From: Halobacillus amylolyticus
Lineage (GTDB): Bacteria > Bacillota > Bacilli > Bacillales > Halobacillaceae
DNA: 64,000 nt
NCBI RefSeq assembly: GCF_022921115.1
Contig: NZ_CP095075.1
Coordinates: 930,001 to 994,000 of the forward strand
Direction: 5' to 3'
Every line of letters begins with the position of its first letter. Position 1 is the first letter of the stretch. A program made the position numbers and the translations under genes. A model generated the notes under the pieces. That model did no database searches. It was not told the DNA's origin and saw nothing but the letters and a program-made list of their open reading frames with translations. Positions 24,887-34,086 of the stretch are shown one piece after another.

Positions 24887-25930
24887 TTAAGTAAGGACCT
24901 CTGCAGATAAATTCCAATCAAACCATCTTCCATGTCCATCCGTCTCACCAACCGTTTTATGCTTTACCTTTCCGTTTATAATTGAATCAACATGAAGCTT
25001 TCTATCATCAATATTATTGTAAATATGGAAGATATCTCTACAGCTGCCTATTTCACTGACTATTTGAATTAATTCGTTTTTAACACTCTTTGACATCTGA
25101 TTAGCTACATGGGTATGAAAGATGCAAATTGTATTATCAGCAGGAATATCCTCTACTACTTCCGAAAGTAAAGCTACTCCATCTCCTTTCATTAGATTTG
25201 GAGGATTTAACCTTAATTGCTTAACTGAATCTTCAAAATGTTTTAGTCTCTCTTTATGTTCTGGCCATATAAGTGCTTTTAACCATAAATAATCTTCTTC
25301 ATTGGTAAGATCGCTAATATGTAGGTCTATGCCTAACCGATCATTTACTGGAGGGGTTAGGGACAATAAATTGTGAGATATATCTCCTTCACGTATTTTA
25401 GAGGTTAAATGAACAGAAGAATTTTTATTCCCATATAGTTTATTACTCTCATAGGAGTAAGAATAATGGTCCCATAATAACTGCAGCCCCGCACTGGTAC
25501 CGATTTCTATGAGGAAGAGAGGCTTATTGGTTTGCTGGTATATGTAACAAAATACCGGATACAGATAAGCACATCGTCGTACTTCATTTGTTTGGACAAG
25601 CTTGTTTTCTAGGATTAACTTTATGTTTTTGGTGTTTTCAATGCAAAAATCTTTAAATAATGGGAAAGCGTTATAACCCCTTTTCACCTCATTCACTACA
25701 CTTGGATAGAATTCTTTCAATTCATGATCTGTACCTTGGAGCAGTAAATAATGAACAGCTCCAAAGAGTAAATTTGGAATAGGTTGACCTTCTCTAGCAT
25801 GTAAACACAGATTCAATAATTCATTATCCTTAGCGATTTGTAAGGACAAGTTTTTATAAAGCTCACTTGAACCTTCACATTCTAAAACGGCGAAGTTCTC
25901 AAACCTTTCAGCTACCGATTTAGTATTCAT
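24887..25930 (-). CDS. DUF2332 family protein
   Basis: A 347-aa protein of the DUF2332 family. Recognisable segments are LLFGAVHYLLLQG near residue 54, YPVFCYIYQQTNKPLFLIEI then GTSAGLQLLWDHY (about 122-155, a Rossmann-like GTSAG loop that resembles a SAM-binding motif), LIWPEHKERL, and DTICIFHTH-like VEDIPADNTICIFHTHVANQ near residue 270. The family has no assigned reaction; the GTSAGL loop suggests a methyltransferase-like fold (inference). The ATG follows GAGGGGAG. Confidence 0.8.
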   Translation of the reverse strand: MNTKSVAERFENFAVLECEGSSELYKNLSLQIAKDNELLNLCLHAREGQPIPNLLFGAVHYLLLQGTDHELKEFYPSVVNEVKRGYNAFPLFKDFCIENTKNIKLILENKLVQTNEVRRCAYLYPVFCYIYQQTNKPLFLIEIGTSAGLQLLWDHYSYSYESNKLYGNKNSSVHLTSKIREGDISHNLLSLTPPVNDRLGIDLHISDLTNEEDYLWLKALIWPEHKERLKHFEDSVKQLRLNPPNLMKGDGVALLSEVVEDIPADNTICIFHTHVANQMSKSVKNELIQIVSEIGSCRDIFHIYNNIDDRKLHVDSIINGKVKHKTVGETDGHGRWFDWNLSAEVLT

Positions 25931-25973
25931 ATTTCTCCCCTCGTATTGTTAACGCTATCATTTATAACTTTTT

Positions 25974-26036
25974 TTATTCAAGAATATGGTCCTTTTAAGA
26001 AGGATCAACACTTATCCCTTATTCAAGGGAAGCGCT
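25974..26036. repeat. Cassette-type hairpin repeat, degenerate composite
   Basis: TTATTCAAGAATATGGTCC, then CACTTATCCCTTATTCAAGG and GAAGCGC. The GGCCCG core is degenerate (GGTCC). It starts 46 nt after the stop of the amidohydrolase. Confidence 0.45.
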
Positions 26037-26081
26037 TTTTCCATGATAAGCTTATATTAGCTGGTATTAGCTGGTATTAGT

Positions 26082-27350
26082 TTAACGAGAATGCTCTTCT
26101 AGGTAAGTTGAGAAGCCCTTAAGAATTTTATTGTATTTATTCTCTATCTTTTCTTCATTAACTGTCATCAATTTCCTTTCCTTCATTATCCATTCCCCGT
26201 CAACCATTACATTTTGGACGAAATACTCTTCACTATAAAACAGGACATTGTGGAGATAAGTTGAAAAGTTCTCTTCGGCAATCAATGGATTTAAGGATGA
26301 ATCTTTTTTGATAAAAACTAGGTCTGCTTTGTGACCCTCTTTTATTTCACCTATATCTTCTTCTAACTGATAAGCTCTTGCTCCGTTTATGGTTGCCATT
26401 CTAAAAATATCCTCGGCAGAGAACTTATCAATAGAATTATTTATTTTTAGTAAGTAATAGGTTAATCTCATTAATTCCCACATGTTAGTGTGAGCGTAAT
26501 CAGTACCCAAACAAACGTTTATACCCTTTTCATGCATTCCATTAACATCTGCTAGACCAGCGCCAGTATTTAGATTTGAAATAGGACAGTGAACAACAGA
26601 GCTCCCATTCTTTGCTATCAACTCCATATCTTTTCCCGACATAAATACGCCGTGAAAAAGTACAGCGTTTTCGTCCAAAAGATTTCCTTCATTGTATAAC
26701 TCGACGCTCGACTTGCCATATTTGGAGTTTACAATATTGAATCTCCACTGATTCTCTAAACAATGAGTCATCATTATGGGATTATATTTATCCTTAACAC
26801 CTTGCAAATTACGTAGTTCTTCATTCGTGATGTCTTCTTCCTCTAACAAATGAGTTCCAAATAATACATTACCATTCGTTTTGCTATGGTAATCTTCAAT
26901 TTCCTCATAAGTATCGATAATTCCTCGAATTCCAATTTCGTTAATTGCATGACTCAGTAGCTCTGGTGAATCTCCAGGGTCAGAGTCGCTCACAAAGGTC
27001 ACTCCATTTTTAACCATGTCAATATAACTCTTTTGAGCAACATAAACAAAATCCTCTTTAGCAACTTCGTTATCCAAATAATCAAAGAACAATTGTTGTA
27101 TTTTCCCTTGTTCCGAATCATTGCACCAATCTTGAATTGCCATTTCTTTAGTTAATCCTTTAGTAAGAGGTGAGTAACTATGAAAATGAGCATTGATTAA
27201 ACCAGGGATTACAAGATAATCCTCACAGTTTATAGAATTTTCTTTATTGTCTCTATTAAAATCAAAACTGATTTTTCCGTCCTCTATGGATAGATCCCGT
27301 GTTTCCAATCTCATATCACTATTTAAAAACGTTACATTTTTTAGCCTCAT
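26082..27350 (-). CDS. Metal-dependent amidohydrolase (TRZ/ATZ/cytosine-deaminase-like)
   Basis: A 422-aa TIM-barrel hydrolase. Metal-ligand motifs are in order: INAHFHSYSPLTKGL (H-x-H, near residue 54), MMTHCLENQ (His, near 194), LFHGVFMSGKD (His, near 232) and CLGTDYAHTNMWELM (catalytic Asp, near 280). The flanking N- and C-terminal beta-sandwich (VIPGLINAH and EGHKADLVFI) is typical of the cytosine deaminase/chlorohydrolase branch. It would deaminate or dechlorinate a nucleobase, triazine or guanidine-like compound; the substrate is unknown. The ATG follows TTAGGAG. Confidence 0.85.
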   Translation of the reverse strand: MRLKNVTFLNSDMRLETRDLSIEDGKISFDFNRDNKENSINCEDYLVIPGLINAHFHSYSPLTKGLTKEMAIQDWCNDSEQGKIQQLFFDYLDNEVAKEDFVYVAQKSYIDMVKNGVTFVSDSDPGDSPELLSHAINEIGIRGIIDTYEEIEDYHSKTNGNVLFGTHLLEEEDITNEELRNLQGVKDKYNPIMMTHCLENQWRFNIVNSKYGKSSVELYNEGNLLDENAVLFHGVFMSGKDMELIAKNGSSVVHCPISNLNTGAGLADVNGMHEKGINVCLGTDYAHTNMWELMRLTYYLLKINNSIDKFSAEDIFRMATINGARAYQLEEDIGEIKEGHKADLVFIKKDSSLNPLIAEENFSTYLHNVLFYSEEYFVQNVMVDGEWIMKERKLMTVNEEKIENKYNKILKGFSTYLEEHSR

Positions 27351-27489
27351 TTAATTGCTCCTAACTCCCTTTATATTAGTTCTTTACAGAATTACTTATT
27401 TATTTAAAAAATCCAGTATAATAACTACTTTGACAGCCTTTAACAAATTCCTACTAGTTTCACAATCTAGATACTACTCTAACTTATTG

Positions 27490-28492
27490 TTAAGATAATT
27501 TATTTAATATCTCATTTTCCCGTTTTTGGTCTAAACCAGCTTTTCTGTCTTTTATCACGCGTGTTTTGTCCCAGTTATATGTATCTCTTATTGTCTCTTT
27601 AACATGTCTAAAGGTTAAACCATCTTCTATAGCCTTGTTACTATCTAACCCAAACTCTTGTTTGGTCGGAATCCATAAAGGTAATTCAATCCATGGTTTT
27701 ATATTATTTTCTAAGAGAGCCTCCTCTGATACCCAAACAAATTCTGAATCATTGTTAAAAGCCTTCTTGCACTCACCTGGAATTCTTCCATGGTAATTTT
27801 GTTTTTTGGCCCATTTACATTGTATACACTTGTTTTGTTTCCCTCCGCCATTACTATAACCCATTTAGCTAAGTCTCTTACATCAATAAATTGTACTTTT
27901 TTTGATCGAATATCCGGTGCTATTATATGGCCACCCAGTGAAGTCCGATAAGGCCAGTAAGTAAACCGATCTGTTGGATCATGAGGACCTACAATTAAAC
28001 CCGGGCGAACAATCAGCCAACGGTTTTCCATTCCCTTAGAAACTACAGATTCACTTAAATATTTCAAAGCACCGTAATAGCCACCCTCAATCCTTCCTGA
28101 TTTACCTTTAGTTACTCTTTCCAACTCTTCACTGGTTAAAGTTGATGCCTCTCCATTTTCATCGATGTTATCTTCACTTATAAGGTTTTTATAAATAGAA
28201 GCGCTAGAGATATAAATATATTGTTCGACCTTATTGTTAAGTATTTCTAGTGTTTTGGATACAGTTTGCGGTGTAAACCCACAAGTATCAATAACTACAT
28301 CCCATTCTCTATTTTTTAGTTGTTCCAAGTCATCATCATTTTCTCTATCCCCAATTATTGTTTCTATATTATTAAATAATGCTGGGTTTGTTTTTCCTCT
28401 ATTGAATAATGTGACTTCATGGTTCTTCTGTAATGCATAATCAACTAAGAATCGACCCAAAAATTGTGTCCGCCTATTATAAGTATTTTAAT
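27490..28492 (-). pseudogene. NAD-dependent epimerase/reductase, two frameshifts and altered start
   Basis: Three frames together make an extended-SDR epimerase of about 330 aa. The start reads KILIIGGHNF with ATT in place of the ATG. A missing T in a T5 run (28459-28463) breaks the frame before LGRFLVDYALQKNHEVTLFN. The middle has YIYISSASIYKN and YYGALKYLSESVV (catalytic Tyr-x-x-x-Lys). A second one-base loss near 27780 separates MEEF from GECKKAFNNDSEFVWVSEEA, which runs to 27490. With two indels and no normal start, it is probably non-functional, unless the assembly is faulty. Confidence 0.7.
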
Positions 28493-28630
28493 AATAAAGC
28501 TCTCCCATCTTTATGGATTATCAAACTTTTTGCTACACATTAGGGCGAAATTCTTCTTCCAATAATTTCTTCGAGTCCGTAGTGAAAATAACCTTCTCTT
28601 ATTAAAATAAATCGCCTATAGATCAATAAA

Positions 28631-28674
28631 GAGCGCAATTCTTACTCTAAGATTGTGCCAGATAATTAAAGACG
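28631..28674. repeat. Cassette-type hairpin repeat
   Basis: GAGCGCAATTCTTACTCTAA then GATTGTGCCAGATAATTAAA and GAC. The arms GCgCAATcTTA pair. It starts 62 nt after the stop of GNAT copy B. Confidence 0.6.
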
Positions 28675-28735
28675 ATGATCAGTCTCTACAGATTTTCTAT
28701 ATAGGTTCTCTTTAATCGAATATAGTTTTATTTCG

Positions 28736-29188
28736 CTATTTCAAGTTCATAAAATGGGTAGATTTCGGATATGTATTTTTTCTTAAAAATCCAAGTGAAG
28801 TATAAAACTTATCGGCTTGCTCTGTATCTGTATGAAGTACTAAAACTTTGTAAAATAATTTCGCATTTCTGATTATCTCTTTCAACAAGACTGTTCCAAT
28901 TCCATTTCTTCTATAAGCTCTAGAAACGTAAAATCTTCTCAATCGACCTATCTTTTGTTCGTGTAAATACGGGTCTATGTTAAGACCACCAATAGCAATG
29001 AGTGCACCATCGTTATTAAATACCCCATATAAAGATTCCCCCGGGGCTTTGAATGTGTTAGTGCCAATTTTATAATCATTAACTAACCTTTCAAGAAATT
29101 GAAACCCCTCTTCTGTACTTTCGTTCACCAAATAAGTTATATCGTATTGAAATAGGTTTTCAATCTTTTTCAGATTATATCCTTCCAT
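28736..29188 (-). CDS. GNAT family N-acetyltransferase (copy B)
   Basis: A 150-aa paralogue of the gene at 2605-3057, about 83% identical by my count (26 differences). The acetyl-CoA loop is YRRNGIGTVLL, and the tail TSLGFLRKNTYPKSTHFM is nearly unchanged. Start and ribosome site (GGAGGTAGATATG) are the same as in copy A. The DNA upstream (CAGATGTT.AAGAAAAACGC) and downstream is also similar, so the duplication covers a whole unit. Substitutions spread evenly, with no frame damage, suggest both copies are under selection. Confidence 0.85.
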   Translation of the reverse strand: MEGYNLKKIENLFQYDITYLVNESTEEGFQFLERLVNDYKIGTNTFKAPGESLYGVFNNDGALIAIGGLNIDPYLHEQKIGRLRRFYVSRAYRRNGIGTVLLKEIIRNAKLFYKVLVLHTDTEQADKFYTSLGFLRKNTYPKSTHFMNLK

Positions 29189-29344
29189 ATCTACCTCCAA
29201 AATTAGTTAACAGATGTTAAGGAAAAACGCCATTATCCAGAAAATTTGATATCGAGATAATCTAAAGAACATACATAGCCATTCCCTGTTCTGCTTTCCT
29301 TCTTTTTTAGATGAGCATCAAACTCCTATTAAGAAACCCTTATC

Positions 29345-30067
29345 TTAAATTGTACCCTCAATTTTATTTGATGTAGCTTTTATTATAAGGAAATGAGGGT
29401 TAGTCATTAGGTATTGAAATGACTTTTCATCCACGTCCCTCATCCTTTCTTGTGGTTGGGGTTCTATTAGCTTAACTAGATTGAAACTATGTGTCGTATC
29501 ATTTATCATATCTTGCAGAGATCTTCTGTAAAAGCTGACATCAACATTAATATTTGGTTTGTTCCAGGTTTCCGTCAAAAGTTGAGTTTTAAAGTAATCC
29601 TCACAATGATACCTCGTATAATCCATAAATGGATGATGAACAGAAAACAAAAGGGTTCCGCCAGCTTTCAGAATACGACTAAATTCGAAAAGCGTTTTCA
29701 TCCAATCTTTTAGATAATGAAGCGTAAGGGAGCTTACTATTATGTCAAAAGAATCGTCTTCAAACGGCAAAGTTTCTTGAAGGTCATGACAAAGGAATGC
29801 TGCCTCACTTAAACGCTGTCTCGCTATTTCCACCATATCAGGACTTACATCTATACCAGTCACTTCTGCTCCCTGGTGTAATAATTGAGAAGAATACCAC
29901 CCCGCTGAACAACCAGCATCAAGCACCTTTTTCCCTTTTAATGTTGGGGGCAAAGCCGCCATCATAGCTGGGCGCTCATAATAAGCATTGTAAGGGCTCC
30001 CCTTATCAACATCGTTTTTATATGTATTGGCTAACTTGTTATAAATGTCCCTTGTAGAATTTGTCAT
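29345..30067 (-). CDS. Class I SAM-dependent methyltransferase
   Basis: A 240-aa methyltransferase of the Methyltransf_11/UbiE-like type. It has KKVLDAGCSAGWYSSQLLHQ (motif I, near residue 43), VTGIDVSPDMV, LPFEDDSFDIIVSSLTLHYL (motif II region) and ILKAGGTLLFSVHHPF. The C-terminal part may define the substrate, which is unknown. The ATG follows GGGGGAAG. The first eight codons and about 215 nt upstream are duplicated in front of the unrelated kinase gene at 21508. A remnant of a HAD hydrolase gene ends 13 nt before this start. Confidence 0.87.
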   Translation of the reverse strand: MTNSTRDIYNKLANTYKNDVDKGSPYNAYYERPAMMAALPPTLKGKKVLDAGCSAGWYSSQLLHQGAEVTGIDVSPDMVEIARQRLSEAAFLCHDLQETLPFEDDSFDIIVSSLTLHYLKDWMKTLFEFSRILKAGGTLLFSVHHPFMDYTRYHCEDYFKTQLLTETWNKPNINVDVSFYRRSLQDMINDTTHSFNLVKLIEPQPQERMRDVDEKSFQYLMTNPHFLIIKATSNKIEGTI

Positions 30068-30252
30068 TTAATCTTCCCCCTTAACGTTGGTCAATGCCCA
30101 TTTTCTGATCCGAAAGTGTGCCATCTAAGTCAAATAAAATAATTTTATATTTATCCATATTAATTTCCGTACCTACCCCCTAAATTTACCATATAAAATC
30201 CAGAATAAGTTAAAATTATTATCAAACCGTCCAGTTTGCTTACACTCCTTCT
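30040..30252. repeat. Leader module copy 2 (duplicated at 22572-22790)
   Basis: About 213 nt are near-identical to the leader of the kinase/55-aa ORF. The module spans from the first codons of the methyltransferase, through the HAD remnant, up to the next cassette-type repeat at 30264. Confidence 0.75.
30081..30158 (-). pseudogene. 25-codon HAD-hydrolase N-terminal remnant
   Basis: MDKYKIILFDLDGTLSDQKM is the start of a HAD-superfamily phosphatase with the nucleophile motif DLDGT. The frame stops five codons later, just before the methyltransferase ribosome site. The rest of the HAD gene is missing. It marks an old fusion or deletion junction. Confidence 0.55.
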
Positions 30253-30263
30253 CCATAAAGAAA

Positions 30264-30320
30264 AACGCGCCGTTGCTTTACTAAGCAAGGAATTCCTATT
30301 GGCTTGTATAACGGAAGATT
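30264..30320. repeat. Cassette-type hairpin repeat, variant
   Basis: ACGCGCCGTTGCTTTACTAA, then GCAAGGAATTCC..TATAACGGAAGATT. It has the GCGCCGTT core and the closing TAACGGAAGA arm. It lies 12 nt after the stop of the 63-aa membrane gene. Confidence 0.55.
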
Positions 30321-30331
30321 AATGTAGTAGA

Positions 30332-30523
30332 TCAAACACCATTATTACTTGTTTTACTGTCTTTTTCATAAAACAGATAAAAGACAGAAATAGCTGTTAA
30401 AGCCAAAAAGCATAGACTCGCTATATTATTATTAGCTAATGCAAATATAAAAAGTACATTAATCACCATCATTACTGAAGCTAAAACTTTAGCCAAAATA
30501 GTAATCACCCTTCCTAAGCCCAA
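30332..30523 (-). CDS. Small two-span membrane protein
   Basis: A 63-aa hydrophobic protein (ITILAKVLASVMMVINVLFI, then LANNNIASLCFLALTAISVF) with a short charged tail YEKDSKTSNNGV. The start is uncertain: the TTG given opens the frame, while AGGAAGG lies inside it, just before an internal GTG and a later TTG. No family is recognised. It is a one-gene unit flanked by hairpin repeats. Confidence 0.5.
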   Translation of the reverse strand: MGLGRVITILAKVLASVMMVINVLFIFALANNNIASLCFLALTAISVFYLFYEKDSKTSNNGV

Positions 30524-30565
30524 TTGAACGTTCCTTTAGGTTAAACAGAAAACCTTAAGCTTCAA

Positions 30566-30718
30566 TTATTTTGATATGTTTTTCAAACTGCTTAACCCCA
30601 TTAGGATACCTCCACCAATACTAAATACTGCTCCGAAAAGCGACCACAGGGAAATATAAATTCCTGATATAAAGACCACAAGACTTGAAATAAGCATCTT
30701 TTTATTCAAAGCCCCCAT
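30566..30718 (-). CDS. 50-aa two-span membrane miniprotein
   Basis: The frame MGALNKKMLISSLVVFISGI, then YISLWSLFGAVFSIGGGILM and a short basic end. GAAGGG and GGGGG precede alternative starts (ATG or TTG four codons in). Hydrophobicity and Gly-rich second helix are typical of small Bacillus membrane proteins; no family is recognised. Confidence 0.5.
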   Translation of the reverse strand: MGALNKKMLISSLVVFISGIYISLWSLFGAVFSIGGGILMGLSSLKNISK

Positions 30719-30843
30719 CCCTTCTCAAAAAAACTGCCTCCTAATATCTTTACACAATCCCTATTCTATATTAACATAAATATCCATTTAATCACTTGAA
30801 AGTTATCCAATTATCTGGCTCTATCCATGAGGATCCTTCCCCT

Positions 30844-32260
30844 TCAAGAAAGCTTCATCGATTTTATAATTTTTTTCAGAACTAAAATTCCTTTCTCCAT
30901 TTGCTCATATGTAGGGTATGCATAGGAAAGACGCACACTTCCATCAGTGTCTTGATAGATCGTCCCCGGATTAATTAAGACATTACGTTTGTAGGCCTCT
31001 GCAAATAAATACTTTGCGTTAACCGGTTGGTGGAAGTTTACCCATATAAAGAGTCCACCTTTTGGAACGTCCCAATGAGCTTCTCCTTCAAAATGCGTAT
31101 GTAACAGTTGAGGTAAGTAATCTCTCTTTTCTAGAAGCTTCTCTCGCGTACGATGCATATGTAAGTCGTATAATCCTGATGTTAGCATCTGTTCAGCAAC
31201 CGCTTGAGATACCATACTCGTGCCATAGTCCATTTGCATCCGAATGTCAGCAAGCCGCTGAACAACATCTTCTGGACCTACCATCCAACCAATCCGCAGG
31301 CCAGGATCGATTGTTTTAGAGAAACTGCCTACATACAGTGCACGGCCTTGTTTATCTAATGATTTAAGAGTTGGAGGAGGTTCTTCAAACCAAAGATCTT
31401 GATAAATATCATCCTCTATCACAGGCAGTTGATGAACTTCACATACGTTAAGAAGATCTTTCCTTCTTTCTAATGGCATCACTGTACCAGTCGGATTATG
31501 AAAAGTGGCATTGGTGTATAAAATGGACTTGTTTGTCATTAAACTCTGCTGACGAAGATCATCAATATTCATTCCTTTATCGTCAACTGGGATGCCTTTT
31601 AGTTTCATTCCAGCAGAACGAATTACATGTAGTGAGTATAAGTAAGAAGGCTGGTCTAAAAATACTGTTGATTCTGGCTGAAGCCCCCTAAAGAAATCAA
31701 TTGTAAGGCTTGATGCGAACCTGACACAATTAAAACAGAATCAGGACTTGTTGACACACACCGAGAAGCTAAGTGATGACTCAAGGCTTTTCGTAGAGAA
31801 AGCTTTCCCCTGCCATCTCCGTATCCAGCATAAGAAATATTTCTCCCCACTGTCATAAAAGCATCAGAGAGTTCTTTCGCAGGATGTAACTCAGAACCCA
31901 TCTTTCCTTTGCTTAGGTGTAGGAAAGTATGATCTGTCTCTGCTTGGTTAATCTTTTGTACGGTAGAATCGTTTGATGGATGCAGGGACCATTGTACATA
32001 ATCATTCCAATGTGGAGTGCTATTTGTCAATGCTTGCCATATACTCTGCACGACCTTAATCGAACTCCCCATCCGTCCCTTTATTAATCCCTGTGCTTTT
32101 AATTCATCTAATACACCGATGATAGTACTGCGATTTACTCACAAAGTAGAAGCTAATTCACGCTGAGAAGGCAACTTGCTGCCAACCGGCCATTCACCAT
32201 CTCTAATTTTCCCTTTTATATAATCTTTGCCATAATATGTTTTGGTTGATACGAAAATAA
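30844..32260 (-). pseudogene. MocR-type (GntR plus aminotransferase) regulator, disrupted
   Basis: MocR regulators fuse a GntR winged helix to a class I aminotransferase-like PLP domain. The DNA-binding part (about 32260-32060) reads DYIKGKIRDGEWPVGSKLPS and NRSTIIGVLDELKAQGLI, but a TGA (32139-32141) interrupts it and no start codon is seen. The PLP part has VLIVSGSHQALQLISLG, then a one-base loss in a G5 run (31684-31688) before QPESTVFLDQPSYLYSLH. It continues with VYVGSFSKTIDPGLRIGW-like ALYVGSFSKTIDPGLRIGWM (PLP Lys). The gene is divergent from a broken EamA transporter, the usual partner. Confidence 0.8.
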
Positions 32261-32342
32261 AGGAATTGGTTGAAGCTAATTTATTCTTGATATTTTACCA
32301 TAAACGTATTGTTTTCTAGACACAATACGAGGGGGAAATAAC

Positions 32343-33146
32343 ATGAATGTTAGGGTCCTTATTGCTTATAGCCTAACAGTAATACTCTGGGGATCAGCAT
32401 TTCCAGGAATACGTGTTGCACTACAATCTTTTAACCCTTTTCATCTTGCTCTTCTACGAATGATGATAGCTACAAGGGTCCTACTCGCTTTTGCTTTTAT
32501 AGTAAAAATGAGAATTCCTGAGAAGAAGGATATTTCAATTATCTTATTGTTGGGTTTTCTTTGTTTTTCAATTTATCATACACTTCTAAATATAGGGGGA
32601 AAAGACAGTCGGCGCAGGAACAGCAAGTTTATTGATATCAACGACTCCTTTATTATCCGCTCTACTTGCAGCACTCTTTTTGAAAGAAAAATTCAATCGT
32701 TTCGGTTGGATCGGTTCTTTCACATCGTTTATGGGTGTAGCCTTTATATCCATTGAATCAGGAGGAGAGTTTAGCATTGAGTTGGGTGCGCTGATGATTT
32801 TACTTGGTGCTTTAGGAGAAAGTTTCTATTTTGTTTTTCAATCATCATATTTAAAGAAATACGGTTTTTTACCTTTTCTACGTACACAATTATAGCCGGA
32901 ACTCTATGTATGGTGCCTTTTTCCGGAGGGTTATGGACATCGATCCAACACGCTTCTGTGGAGAGTACACTTACTGTGGTTTACTTAGGACTACTTCCAA
33001 CAGTCATCCCTTACTTTGCTATTGCTTATGCCATCGCTAAACAAGGGTCTTCAGAAGCAACAAGCTCCCTTTATTTAACCCCAGCGGTAGCAATTTTAAT
33101 TTCTTGGCTATGGCTTGGAGAAGCACCAACAAATACTATCACTTAG
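32343..33146 (+). pseudogene. EamA/DMT-family transporter, two frameshifts and short C-terminus
   Basis: Three frames join into a 10-helix drug/metabolite transporter. It begins MNVRVLIAYSLTVILWGSAF (first EamA repeat). An extra G in the G5 run (32595-32599) breaks the frame before KTVGAGTASLLISTTPLLSA. A missing T in the T6 run (32875-32880) breaks it again before TIIAGTLCMVPFSGGLW. The second repeat ends SLYLTPAVAILISWLWLGEA and stops early, losing about one helix. The gene is divergent from the MocR-type regulator. The paired damage suggests the module is dying, though homopolymer errors could explain two of the lesions. Confidence 0.78.
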
Positions 33147-33218
33147 AGGGAATATAATACAAAATTTAGAAACTTATGATACACTTAGGTTAACTAAATT
33201 TAAGATATAAACATCGTT

Positions 33219-33253
33219 TCTTATTCAACTAACGAGGCAGGTTAGTGGAACAA
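33219..33253. repeat. Hairpin repeat (GGCAGGTTAG subtype)
   Basis: TTATTCAACTAACGAGGCAG then GTTAGTGGAACAAG: the arms TTcaACTAAC and GTTAGTggAA pair around GAGGCAG. It is a related stem-loop lying after the transporter pseudogene on the plus strand. Confidence 0.5.
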
Positions 33254-33329
33254 GAAATCATATATAACCCAAATAAAATGAAAAAATATTTTCTATAATT
33301 TATGGTTTTATTACATTGGGGGTTTTTGT

Positions 33330-33494
33330 ATGAATCGTTATCAAAAAATATCGTTAATTATTTTAATAGGTAGTCCACTGTTGTTCTTGATTATTTCCAT
33401 TATTACTGGACAATGGAGGTTCTTCTTGTGGAGCTTGTCAACTATTGCAATCGCATTAACATTATGGAAAACAGGCTCAAAACTCAAGCATTAG
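33330..33494 (+). CDS. 54-aa two-span membrane miniprotein
   Basis: The frame MNRYQKISLIILIGSPLLFL, then IISIITGQWRFFLWSLSTIA and the basic end LWKTGSKLKH. GGGGG lies 6 nt before the ATG. It is one of the few plus-strand genes and is followed by an intrinsic terminator at 33585. No family is recognised. Confidence 0.6.
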   Translation: MNRYQKISLIILIGSPLLFLIISIITGQWRFFLWSLSTIAIALTLWKTGSKLKH

Positions 33495-33584
33495 AAGCGA
33501 AATTGCAAAATAATTTAAGGGAGAATTTGTGAATAGTTGTACTTAAAGTAATGGTGGCTTTAGTTGAATAAGACTATACTACGA

Positions 33585-33616
33585 ATTAGAACTTCCAGAT
33601 AATTGGAGGTTCTAAT
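33585..33616 (+). terminator. Intrinsic terminator
   Basis: ATTAGAACTTCC and GGAGGTTCTAAT pair (one G-T) around 8 nt and are followed by TTTTT. It terminates the plus-strand miniprotein gene. Confidence 0.8.
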
Positions 33617-33679
33617 TTTTTCACATAATATCAACATTAAAATTTAACAGAGCCTTTTATAACTGTATCTAAGCAGTCC

Positions 33680-33720
33680 GTTATTCAACTCTTGCGCCCC
33701 GTTAGTTTAGCAAGCTAAAC
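33680..33720. repeat. Composite cassette-type hairpin repeat
   Basis: GTTATTCAACTCTTGCGCCC then CGTTAGTTTAGCAAG; the GCGCCCCGTTAG core is complete. It begins 32 nt after the stop of the 59-aa gene. Confidence 0.6.
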
Positions 33721-33751
33721 TAAAAAGAAACTATGTTTTGAATTTTTTGGT

Positions 33752-33931
33752 TTAAGTTATGTTCTCACCAACAGCTACTACTCCAATAACTGCCAATAAT
33801 ACCAATAAAATCCCCAACGCTAGGGTTCCTAAGTGAAATAATTTCAATATCATACTTTCTTTTTTGAATCCCTTAATTGTCAATAAGCATACGGTAATTA
33901 ACAAAATTCCGGTTAATAATATGTAACCCAT
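33752..33931 (-). CDS. 59-aa two-span membrane protein
   Basis: The frame MGYILLTGILLITVCLLTIK, then GFKKESMILKLFHLGTLALG and a second helix ILLVLLAVIGVVAV. GAGGTGA precedes the ATG at good distance. The basic loop between the helices suggests it faces the cytoplasm. It stands alone, and a cassette repeat follows the stop. No family is recognised. Confidence 0.6.
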   Translation of the reverse strand: MGYILLTGILLITVCLLTIKGFKKESMILKLFHLGTLALGILLVLLAVIGVVAVGENIT

Positions 33932-34002
33932 TCAATTATCACCTCAACAGTTCAGATTTAACTCGAATAAATTATTAAGTTAAAATAGTCCGTATATGTA
34001 AA

Positions 34003-34047
34003 AGAGCACAATTCTTGCTTTAGAATTACACCCGTTTTTTATCTAAA
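34003..34047. repeat. Cassette-type hairpin repeat
   Basis: AGAGCACAATTCTTGCTTTA then GAATTACACCCGTTTTTTAT: the core is ACACCCGTT, with left arm CACAATTCT and right arm AGAATTACACCC. It lies 40 nt after the stop of the 123-aa gene. Confidence 0.6.
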
Positions 34048-34086
34048 GTTGTTCAAAAACTGTTTCTACAGGATCGTTAACAGCAA

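Noticed and set aside
26050..26080. AGCTGGTATT direct repeat (two copies)
   Set aside because: Only two 10-bp copies next to a stop codon; probably a small slippage event without function.
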